Source of the DNA: Deltaproteobacteria bacterium
GTDB lineage: Bacteria > Desulfobacterota > SM23-61
NCBI GenBank assembly: GCA_029857975.1
Contig: JAOUFX010000021.1
Span: forward strand, 1-13,645
Direction: 5' to 3'
Length of the DNA: 13,645 bases
Positions 6,850 through 12,616 of the stretch are shown here, piece after piece. Every line of letters begins with the position of its first letter. Within the stretch, counting starts at the first letter, position 1. The position numbers and the translations under genes are program-made. The notes under the pieces are model-generated. The model searched no databases and was not told the origin of the DNA. It saw only the letters and a program-made list of their open reading frames with translations.

Positions 6850-6879
6850 GTGTTTATCTGCGAAAATCTGCGTCCAATT
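6850..6879. repeat. 30-bp dispersed repeat touching the tkt stop codon
   Basis: These 30 bases are identical to 5568-5597 and in the same orientation, with the internal direct repeat ATCTGCG-AAA-ATCTGCG. In both places the CCAATT edge of the unit overlaps the stop codon of the gene that ends there (tkt here, tal at 5596). Confidence 0.8.
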
Positions 6880-8933
6880 TAATTTGGTTTTCTGCCAAGA
6901 AGGGCTTTGACCTTCTTCACTATATTTTCGGATGTAAAGCCGAACTTTTCAAGCAATACTTTTCCCGGCGCCGAAGCCCCAAAATGATCGATCCCCATGG
7001 CCTCCCCGGATGAGCCCACGTATTTATACCAGCCATGAGTGGTGCCGGCTTCAATGGAAATCCTTACCGGTACAGCCGAGGGGAGAACTTGATTGCGGTA
7101 TTCCTCAGGCTGCTTTTCAAAGAGTTCCCAAGAGGGCATACTCACCACCCGCACTCGCCAGCTTTCGGCCCGGAGTCTTTCGTAAGCCTCGAGGGCGAGG
7201 TGGACCTCGGAACCCGTTGCCATCAGAATCACTTCGGGTAGACCGGATGAAGCCTCCGCCAGGATGTAAGCCCCCCGCCTCAATCCCTCGGCCGGGGCAT
7301 GGCGGCTGCGGTCGATGACGGGTAGGACCTGCCGGGTCATAATCAGAGCGACCGGCCCCTCTTTATGCAGGATGGCGGTTCTCCAGGCTTCGGCAGCTTC
7401 ATTGGCATCTGCCGGCCTGATAACAGTCAGGCCGGGAATAGCCCGCAGGCTGGCAAGATGTTCTATGGGCTGATGGGTGGGTCCATCTTCTCCGAGGGCA
7501 ATGGAATCATGGGTGAAAATATAGATAAGGTGAGGTTTCATGATCGCGGCCAGGCGGATCGAAGGCCGCATATAGTCTGAAAATACTAAAAAGGTACTGC
7601 CAAAAGGGATGACTCCTCCGTGCAGGGCCATTCCGTTCAGGATGGATCCCATGCCATGCTCCCGTACCCCGAAGAAAAAATTCGCGCCTCCGTAGCTCCA
7701 GGGACCTGACTCAGAGCCCTGGATGGGTCTTTCCTCCGGTTGAGAATACTGAAAATTGCCCAGACCTTTGAGCGCGGTATTCGTGGAAGGATTTAAATCA
7801 GCCGAACCCCCGATGAGCCAGGGAAGATGAGGAACGATGGCGTTCATGATCTTACTGCCGGCTGAACGGGTGGCCATCCCTTTGGGGTCAGAGGGGAAAG
7901 AAGGAATATCCTTGTCCCACCCGGCGGGGAGCCGGGAATCCATTCTTGGTTGCCATTGCCGGATCAATTCGGGATGGGCTTTCCCGTATAATTCTAATTT
8001 TGCCCGCCACTGATCCTCCAGCAGTCGGCCTCTATCCAGCACCTTGCGGAATTGAGCCCTTGCCTCCGGGGGAATATGAAAATGCGGCTCCACTGGCCAT
8101 CCCAAGGTTTTCTTGGTGGCTGCGACCTCCTCTGGACCCAAGGGAGAACCGTGGGCTTCAAAAGTATCTTGTTTGTGGGGACTGCCGTAACCGATATGGG
8201 TTCTCACCGCGATGAGCGATGGGCGGGCGGTTTCCTTTTGAGCGGCGGCGATGGCCTGGGTAATGGCCCTTACGTCGTTGCCGTCGGCCACCGATTGGAC
8301 ATGCCAGCCATACGCTTCCAGCCGCCTGCCCACATCTTCAGTAAAGGTCAGCCCGGTTGCTCCACTCAGGGTGATGGAATTATTATCATAGAGAAAGATG
8401 AGCTTGCCGAGCCGGAGGTGTCCGGCCAGAGATGCGGCCTCGGCAGCGACCCCTTCCATCAAATCCCCGTCGCTAACGATGGCGTAGGTGTAGTGATTTA
8501 CGATCTCAAAACCCGGCCGATTAAACTGGCAAGCCAGAAACCGCTCCGTGATGGCCATGCCGATGGCGTTGGCAACACCCTGACCCAATGGGCCCGTGGT
8601 GCTTTCCACCCCGGGAGTTTGCCGGTATTCGGGGTGTCCGGGTGTTTTACTCCCCCATTGCCGGAAATTTTTTATTTCCTCGATGGGTAAAGGATATCCA
8701 CACAGATGGAGGAGGGAATAAAGAAGCGCTGAACCATGACCGGCCGAAAGCACGAAGCGGTCGCGGTCGGGCCAGGTAGGATTTTGAGGGTTATGCTTGA
8801 GAAATCTCGTCCAAAGGACATAGGCCATGGGAGCAGCGCCCATGGGCATTCCGGGGTGTCCTGAGTTCGCCTCCTGGACCATGTCGATGGATAGCATCCG
8901 CATGGTATTGATGCAGAGTTCATCCAAATCCAT
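6879..8933 (-). CDS. tkt: Transketolase
   Basis: A 684-residue protein, normal for the family. ATG 8931-8933 is chosen because family N-terminal homology ([19 protein letters not shown]) begins there; GGGAAG lies directly upstream and a stronger GGGGG about 13 bases away. Thiamine diphosphate and substrate signatures are SGHPGMPMG (24-32), [11 protein letters not shown] (62-72) with His66, TGPLGQG (113-119), the cofactor motif SDGDLMEG...NN (154-161 and 184-185), and THIGYGSP. The second domain has [19 protein letters not shown]. The enzyme transfers two-carbon ketol units among pentose, tetrose and triose phosphates. It is the first gene of the minus-strand run tkt-tal-gnd-arsS-transferase. 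No phosphoketolase-type features are seen. Confidence 0.95.
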   Translation of the reverse strand: MDLDELCINTMRMLSIDMVQEANSGHPGMPMGAAPMAYVLWTRFLKHNPQNPTWPDRDRFVLSAGHGSALLYSLLHLCGYPLPIEEIKNFRQWGSKTPGHPEYRQTPGVESTTGPLGQGVANAIGMAITERFLACQFNRPGFEIVNHYTYAIVSDGDLMEGVAAEAASLAGHLRLGKLIFLYDNNSITLSGATGLTFTEDVGRRLEAYGWHVQSVADGNDVRAITQAIAAAQKETARPSLIAVRTHIGYGSPHKQDTFEAHGSPLGPEEVAATKKTLGWPVEPHFHIPPEARAQFRKVLDRGRLLEDQWRAKLELYGKAHPELIRQWQPRMDSRLPAGWDKDIPSFPSDPKGMATRSAGSKIMNAIVPHLPWLIGGSADLNPSTNTALKGLGNFQYSQPEERPIQGSESGPWSYGGANFFFGVREHGMGSILNGMALHGGVIPFGSTFLVFSDYMRPSIRLAAIMKPHLIYIFTHDSIALGEDGPTHQPIEHLASLRAIPGLTVIRPADANEAAEAWRTAILHKEGPVALIMTRQVLPVIDRSRHAPAEGLRRGAYILAEASSGLPEVILMATGSEVHLALEAYERLRAESWRVRVVSMPSWELFEKQPEEYRNQVLPSAVPVRISIEAGTTHGWYKYVGSSGEAMGIDHFGASAPGKVLLEKFGFTSENIVKKVKALLGRKPN

Positions 8934-8992
8934 CTTCCCTAATTTCCCCCTTTCTTTGCAGATAATTTGATTTACTAACTGGGAGATGAAAA

Positions 8993-9079
8993 AATGGAAT
9001 GCTGGCATAATGGAATAATGGATAAAAAGGAGAAGGTTAGCAACCCCAATATTCCATCATTCCAATATTCCATTGTTCC
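8993..9079. repeat. TGGAAT/ATTCCA repeat cluster between the DUF1460-like and tkt genes
   Basis: The left arm (8993-9021) is built of TGGAAT/ATAATGG units and the right arm (9046-9079) of their complements. The right arm contains two exact copies of CCAATATTCCAT (9046-9057 and 9062-9073). The arms could pair imperfectly around a 25-base loop. The 156-bp gap contains no gene, but it must contain any local promoter of the tkt run. Confidence 0.65.
9015..9043 (-). promoter_or_regulatory. Possible weak promoter for tkt
   Basis: On the minus strand TTGCTA (plus 9038-9043) and CATTAT (plus 9015-9020) are spaced 17 bases apart, about 80 bases before the tkt start. Both boxes are imperfect and lie inside repeat sequence, so the match may be chance. 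Confidence 0.25.
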
Positions 9080-9089
9080 AAAGGTTGCT

Positions 9090-9869
9090 TTACTCGAATC
9101 TGGTTATTTTCACCCCGACAAAAGGCATTTTGTCTATGTAGTCCCTCAATAAAACTTTTTTCACGGCTCCACCCTTATTTTTTAATCCGCTGGCGTGGAT
9201 CAAGAAAACTTCTCTCTTCCCGGCAGATTCTTCTGTTTTTACGAACCCAATATGGCCGACGCCTTCATCCACCATCCGCTTCTCCGGAAATTTCATGAAA
9301 AATATAAGATCTCCGCTTTTTAATTTGGCCATTCCCCTTATCAGTTCTGCGGAGGGAAGAATTTCCCAGAAGTCCCTCCCTCTGGATCCTTTGATCCGGA
9401 TGGTTCGCCCCATCTGAAAAGTAATTTCTTTTCCCCATTTGCCGCTGTGAATCATGTCCTCTCCGTATTCGAACCGGGCATCGTAATTGATCACTTTCCC
9501 GTCTTTGAGAATGCCCCGGGAGTGGAAGCGTTTCTGGAGGGCTATCTGGACGGCCTCTTCAGGATTACGACTTAGGGCAAGTTCAACGGCTCGAAAAGAT
9601 AAATACATACAGTCAACTTTTTCGTCGGCCGCAATAACTGCCCTGGAGACGTAATCTCCTTTTGGATCTTCATCATACGGCGTACCGACAAACCTTTCGG
9701 CCCAGAAGGCGATCCTTTCCCCGACCCGCTTTCCCTGAAGTTCACCTTGCTTCCGGTGAATTTCTTCATCGGGAATGGCCCAGCCGAACTGCGCAGAAAA
9801 AAAGAGGAGGATGGGTAGGAAAAAAAGAGATTTGGTAAACAGAAAAGAGAATTTTATTTTTTTCATCAT
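9090..9869 (-). CDS. Exported NlpC/P60-superfamily cysteine hydrolase, DUF1460-like
   Basis: A 259-residue protein with a signal peptide: MMKKIKF followed by a hydrophobic stretch to about residue 31 (FGWA, then IPDEE). The mature part has FVGTPYDEDPKGDY (60-73), then VDCMYLSFRAVELAL, where C87 would be the nucleophile. Later come SGDLIFFMK, GVGHIGFV with H206, and FLIHASG with H225. This Cys/His layout and the GTPY motif resemble DUF1460 proteins, which include N-acetylmuramoyl-L-alanine amidase-type wall hydrolases. Cleavage of muropeptides in the periplasm is the likely role; substrate unproven. The double ATG at 9864-9869 has only a weak ribosome binding site. It lies 156 bases upstream of tkt on the same strand, separated by repeats, so a functional link to the sugar-phosphate genes is not suggested. 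Confidence 0.65.
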   Translation of the reverse strand: MMKKIKFSFLFTKSLFFLPILLFFSAQFGWAIPDEEIHRKQGELQGKRVGERIAFWAERFVGTPYDEDPKGDYVSRAVIAADEKVDCMYLSFRAVELALSRNPEEAVQIALQKRFHSRGILKDGKVINYDARFEYGEDMIHSGKWGKEITFQMGRTIRIKGSRGRDFWEILPSAELIRGMAKLKSGDLIFFMKFPEKRMVDEGVGHIGFVKTEESAGKREVFLIHASGLKNKGGAVKKVLLRDYIDKMPFVGVKITRFE

Positions 9870-9921
9870 TTAATGTTACCAAATAACAAAAATGATGCCA
9901 ATCCCTTTCTCCTGCCAAGTT

Positions 9922-10078
9922 TGATGAACTCGCAAAAATTCATAACCCCGGTGGGAACCGAGGTCCGGAAAATTTATAACTATTGGAAAGGACTGAATTC
10001 CGGCGGGTTTTATCTGGCGCTGGATGCGGGGGCTGAATGTCGGAAAAAGATTTTTTCAGTCTTATTACGAGTTCATCA
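9922..10078. mobile_element. 157-bp non-coding element with 11-bp terminal inverted repeats (MITE-like)
   Basis: The ends TGATGAACTCG (9922-9932) and CGAGTTCATCA (10068-10078) are perfect inverted copies. The interior contains smaller CCCCGG/CCGG-rich pairings and no convincing gene; a 75-codon reading frame across it shows no recognisable motif. No transposase is present and no clear target-site duplication is visible. It could be a miniature transposable element or a large structured intergenic repeat. It occupies most of the 263-bp gap between the DUF1460-like and VOC genes. Confidence 0.5.
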
Positions 10079-10132
10079 GGTTTCAAAAACCAGGATTTAA
10101 TTTGTAGGCGGATCAACAAGGGAGCTTATGTC

Positions 10133-10492
10133 TTAATGACGAGTGATCTCGACGCGGTTACCGTCGGGGTCCTTACAAAAAACATAATCTGATCCATCGG
10201 GACGCTTGCCCGGGCCCTCAACAATCTTTATCCTATTGGCCTTGAGTTCATGAATGGCTTCCTCGAAGTTGGCCACTTCCAAGGCAATATGGCGATTAGA
10301 ATTCGGGATGGTTTCTTCATAGACCATGAGGTGAAGCTGACAAGTAGGGCCAACCTTGTACCACTGGCCCGGGAAATCGAACGGTGGCCGAGGAATGGTT
10401 TGTAGACCCAGTACCTCACCGTAGAACCATTTGCACCGCTCCAGATCCCGAACCACGATCCCCACGTGATTGTATTCCTTTACTTTCATCAT
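10133..10492 (-). CDS. VOC-family (glyoxalase/dioxygenase fold) metalloprotein
   Basis: A 119-residue single-domain protein from ATG 10490-10492 (a second ATG follows at once); GGAAGG lies 7 bases upstream. The two beta-alpha-beta-beta-beta modules are clear: YNHVGIVVRDLERCKWFYGE at the N-terminus and NRHIALEVANFEEAIHEL from residue 67. Likely metal ligands are H9, H54 (QLHLMV), H68 and E115 (GNRVEITRH), the usual four-ligand pattern. The ending KDPDGNRVEI is typical of glyoxalase I-like proteins, fosfomycin-resistance-type proteins and other vicinal oxygen chelate enzymes. Which reaction it performs cannot be read from the sequence. It has its own upstream control region with an FNR-type box. 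Confidence 0.85.
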   Translation of the reverse strand: MMKVKEYNHVGIVVRDLERCKWFYGEVLGLQTIPRPPFDFPGQWYKVGPTCQLHLMVYEETIPNSNRHIALEVANFEEAIHELKANRIKIVEGPGKRPDGSDYVFCKDPDGNRVEITRH

Positions 10493-10594
10493 CTCATAAC
10501 CTTCCTTTCTGGATTCTACACTTTTTTGGATCGCCAACCGGCTAACCAACCCTAATCGTCACAAGGCCGGCTTTTGCGGGCAGGAACTCATATT

Positions 10595-10637
10595 ATTATT
10601 CAACGGGTCATCTTACCCGGAGAATGATCTAAATCAA
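10595..10637 (-). promoter_or_regulatory. FNR/CRP-family operator with class II-like promoter upstream of the VOC gene
   Basis: ATGATCTAAATCAA (10624-10637) matches the FNR consensus TTGAT-N4-ATCAA at 9 of 10 defined positions. On the minus strand AATAAT (plus 10595-10600) is a 5/6 match to the -10 box. It puts the operator centre near -42 relative to the predicted start, the classic activating position. The leader would be about 95 bases. Between the two lies a 5-bp inverted pair CGGGT-N6-ACCCG (10604-10619), possibly a second protein site. Confidence 0.4.
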
Positions 10638-10639
10638 GA

Positions 10640-11167
10640 TGAATTAGATTTGTTCCAGTTTTTTCTCTCTTCAAAAATGGGGACCTATTTTCTGAATTGA
10701 CCTTGTGGACAGATTGAAATCGTTATATTTGGGGTTTCAAGATTTGAGCCGGATGTAGAACCCAGAAACCGCAAAACGCTAAAACGTCCTCTTGATTTTG
10801 GCTTATTCGCCTAAATTTCAGAACCTCCTGCATAAAGCCAAAAAAGAGATTCAGGAAAGTGGCGGCATAGCTCATAAAGACTTCCGGCAGGATATTGAAA
10901 ATTAGCATGGAGCAAGGAAAGGGGGCGGCCACCGAAGTATAATTTTTTGACTGCCTCCTTTTCCACTAAAGATATGGGTCAGACAAAGCGTTGATTTGCA
11001 AATACATTCCGAATTATAAAGCAATTTCTGCACAAACATCCCCTTTGCGGTCCCCTGAAGGAAATGGTTGATGGTCGCATCCGCCCGCCAGAGCTTAAAC
11101 ATTTTCCTTAAATAAAGATAAGTCTTAGAGGCTTCCGAGAATATCATTAGCAATTGAAATTTGGAGT
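10640..11167. other. Long gap with no intact gene
   Basis: Between the VOC control region and the cupin stop codon neither strand has a reading frame with a recognisable domain. The two longest minus-strand frames (10723-10932 and 10902-11153) have no ribosome binding site and compositions rich in Phe, Leu, Lys and Cys that resemble no protein known to me. The only coding-like signal is the short remnant at 10783-10905. No terminator with a T-run was found just after the cupin gene. Confidence 0.5.
10783..10905 (+). pseudogene. Remnant of a small protein's C-terminus (possibly antitoxin-type)
   Basis: The plus-strand frame from 10783 to the TAG at 10903 reads VLLILAYSPKFQNLLHKA followed by KKEIQESGGIAHKDFRQDIEN. 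This is a charged, helix-forming tail like those that end many short antitoxin or prevent-host-death-type proteins (a pattern of SPxFxxxL, then a GxGI-x-H-x-x-F/W end). Upstream in the same frame are stops at 10756 (TAG) and 10780 (TAA), and no start codon with a ribosome binding site. No toxin gene follows. The identification rests on pattern memory only. Confidence 0.25.
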
Positions 11168-11500
11168 TTATTTTTTAAATTCTTCCCGGGGTGGGCTGAA
11201 AATGTCAAGAACGATTGCCGGCTTTGCCGAAGGATAAGCCAGGCCGTGGGGAACATTGGGCGGGACCCAAAAGGCATCTCCCTTTTCCAGCTTGCGGGTT
11301 TCGCTGCCGATGGTTAAGCCAACCTCCCCTTCCAATACCATGCCCATTTGTTCATTAGGATGGCTGTGGAGCGGAGGGATCGGATTATTCGGCTGGATGG
11401 TGACGTAAGACAACATAAGTTTATCTCCCCAAACCAACTGGGTTGTTACTCGCGGTGAAAGTTCCCGTTCTTTGAAATCTTCAGGGAATGTAAAAAACAT
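11168..11500 (-). CDS. Small cupin protein, KdgF-like
   Basis: A 110-residue single-domain cupin. ATG 11498-11500 follows GGAGG at good spacing. Cupin motif 1 is PLHSHPNEQMGMVLEGEV (43-60) with metal ligands H45, H47 and E50/Q51. Motif 2 is GDAFWVPPNVPHGL (74-87) with H85. The ending VLDIFSPPREEF matches KdgF-type proteins, which in pectin/alginate degraders speed ring opening of unsaturated uronates. No uronate-degradation gene lies nearby, so a general sugar or metabolite cupin is equally possible. It has its own promoter at 11528-11556 and appears to be a single-gene unit. Confidence 0.8.
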   Translation of the reverse strand: MFFTFPEDFKERELSPRVTTQLVWGDKLMLSYVTIQPNNPIPPLHSHPNEQMGMVLEGEVGLTIGSETRKLEKGDAFWVPPNVPHGLAYPSAKPAIVLDIFSPPREEFKK

Positions 11501-11527
11501 GGCCTGCCTCCATGATTTTTTTTAGCC

Positions 11528-11556
11528 ATACTATTGCAATTTCTACGAAAGGTCAA
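11528..11556 (-). promoter_or_regulatory. Sigma70-type promoter of the cupin gene
   Basis: On the minus strand TTGACC (plus 11551-11556) and TAGTAT (plus 11528-11533) are exactly 17 bases apart. Transcription would start near 11521, giving a leader of about 20 bases that contains the GGAGG ribosome binding site. Confidence 0.6.
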
Positions 11557-11600
11557 GCTTCCTAAATACGAAGGGCGCGAAGGGCAGGGGATAAAGTTTT

Positions 11601-11624
11601 TTTTATGGGACGTTTTATGGGACG
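11601..11624. repeat. Tandem duplication of a 12-bp unit
   Basis: TTTTATGGGACG occurs twice, head to tail and without change. It lies in the 376-bp gap between the cupin and molybdoenzyme genes, which otherwise holds the cupin promoter and two hairpins but no gene. It may be a recent slippage duplication or a paired protein-binding site. Confidence 0.6.
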
Positions 11625-11721
11625 TTGATTCTTACGGTGCATAACTTATTTCCTGAAAAATTGATGTGTCCTCGCTAATGCACGGCTAATCCTCAGGGTA
11701 TTAACGCACTCCAAAAATCAG

Positions 11722-11762
11722 AAAGCCCCCGAAGGAGAATAAAAATCTCCCTTGGAGGCTTT
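11722..11762 (-). terminator. Long hairpin, possible second terminator
   Basis: Arms 11722-11738 and 11746-11762 pair over 17 positions with one mismatch and two G-T pairs, around the A/T loop ATAAAAA. On the minus strand it ends GGGGGCTTT and runs on into CTGATTTTT, a broken T-tract. It lies about 115 bases past the molybdoenzyme stop codon, behind a cleaner terminator, and before the cupin promoter. It could be a back-up terminator or the end of a small RNA. Confidence 0.45.
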
Positions 11763-11835
11763 GTATCGGTACCTTCCAGAAATTTCCTTTCATAGGATAC
11801 CCCAGAAGGTTGAGGGTTAGGATGAAAAGTCAACG

Positions 11836-11867
11836 AAAAAATTCCATCGCGGGGTGGGCCGCGATGG
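11836..11867 (-). terminator. Intrinsic terminator of the msrAB-molybdoenzyme operon
   Basis: On the minus strand a perfect 9-bp stem (CCATCGCGG with CCGCGATGG, plus 11844-11867) has a 6-base loop and is followed directly by AATTTTTT. It begins 9 bases after the molybdoenzyme stop codon. This is a textbook rho-independent terminator for the genes reading leftward. Confidence 0.85.
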
Positions 11868-11876
11868 GTAGTTAGG

Positions 11877-12509
11877 TCACGAGACCTCGATCTCATCGAC
11901 ATACTTTACCCACTCATAACCATAATGATCTTCCAGAACCAGCCGGAGGGGAAAGCCGTGTTTCTGGGGGAGATCTGCCTCGTTAACCCGGTAGGCCAAT
12001 AAGATTTTCTTTTGCCGGGGTTCTTGCAAGGGAATTCTCACTACTTTTTCCTGCGCCCCTTTGATATCGATAAATTGAGCTCCCTTTTTGGCCTTGACTT
12101 CCTGAAGCAAGGTCTCCAGGGAAACGCCCGTCCAACGGCCATGGTTGGCAAATACCCCCGGACAAATGAGCAGGACAGCCTGGGTAATAGAGGGGAATTG
12201 CTTAATTTGGTCATAACTCAGCGCAAGAGGCCTGTCCACTTTTCCCGTAATTTTCAAGCGGTACGTTTTCAGGTCAATCATGATATCGGTAGGGCCCATG
12301 GTCCCAAACTTATCGAGAGGATCGATTTCCAGATTCTGACTGTCAATGTCCGCAGGGTTCATCTGAATGATTTGTTCCTTCCGGAACCCCGCGGGCAGCA
12401 ATCTTTTAACCTTGGCCCAGGAAGTCGCAATGGTCCCCCACCAGGAAAGAAGAAAGCCGCTCAGGGAAATTGATAGACATTTTTCCAAAAAGTTTCTGCG
12501 TGTCCACAT
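11877..12509 (-). CDS. Tat-exported molybdopterin-dependent oxidoreductase, short sulfite-oxidase-fold protein
   Basis: A 210-residue protein. It opens with MWTRRNFLEKCLSISLSGFL, a twin-arginine signal (R4-R5) with a hydrophobic stretch and an Ala region ending near residue 32. The rest is one SUOX-type Moco domain: YRLKITGKVDRPLALSYDQI (84-102), ICPGVFANHGRWTGVSLETLL, where C116 is the expected molybdenum thiolate ligand, and HGFPLRLVLEDHYGYEWVKYVDEIEV at the end. No heme domain or dimerisation domain is present, so it is shorter than sulfite oxidase (and than MsrP, about 330). The start at 12509 has GGGAG 7 bases upstream. A longer in-frame start at 12620 overlaps the msrAB stop in an ATGA, but would place 37 odd residues before the Tat motif. 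Next to msrAB, periplasmic sulfoxide repair is a plausible role; no MsrQ-like membrane partner is seen. Confidence 0.8.
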   Translation of the reverse strand: MWTRRNFLEKCLSISLSGFLLSWWGTIATSWAKVKRLLPAGFRKEQIIQMNPADIDSQNLEIDPLDKFGTMGPTDIMIDLKTYRLKITGKVDRPLALSYDQIKQFPSITQAVLLICPGVFANHGRWTGVSLETLLQEVKAKKGAQFIDIKGAQEKVVRIPLQEPRQKKILLAYRVNEADLPQKHGFPLRLVLEDHYGYEWVKYVDEIEVS

Positions 12510-12616
12510 AAATACTCTCCCACTGCTCTCCGGGTTGAGTTGGGAATGAAAAAACGGCGCCGGGTGCTTTTCACACCTTTCTTTTAGCAAGAAGGGGGGG
12601 TTGAGGATTTCTTTGG

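Noticed and set aside
5492..6879. CRISPR array from the 30-bp identical repeats
   Set aside because: Only two full copies exist, separated by a complete transaldolase gene rather than by short spacers.
8052..8690. Plus-strand frame of 212 codons
   Set aside because: It is fully antisense to the conserved transketolase coding sequence.
9873..10100. Plus-strand 75-codon frame as a gene
   Set aside because: It lies almost wholly inside the inverted-repeat-bounded element, shows no family motif, and lacks a ribosome binding site.
10723..11153. Two minus-strand frames (69 and 83 codons) as small genes
   Set aside because: No ribosome binding site, no recognisable domain, and overlap with the better plus-strand remnant.
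12545..12562. GGCGCCG followed by a T-run after msrAB as a terminator
   Set aside because: The palindrome has no room for a loop, and the strong terminator lies after the molybdoenzyme gene.
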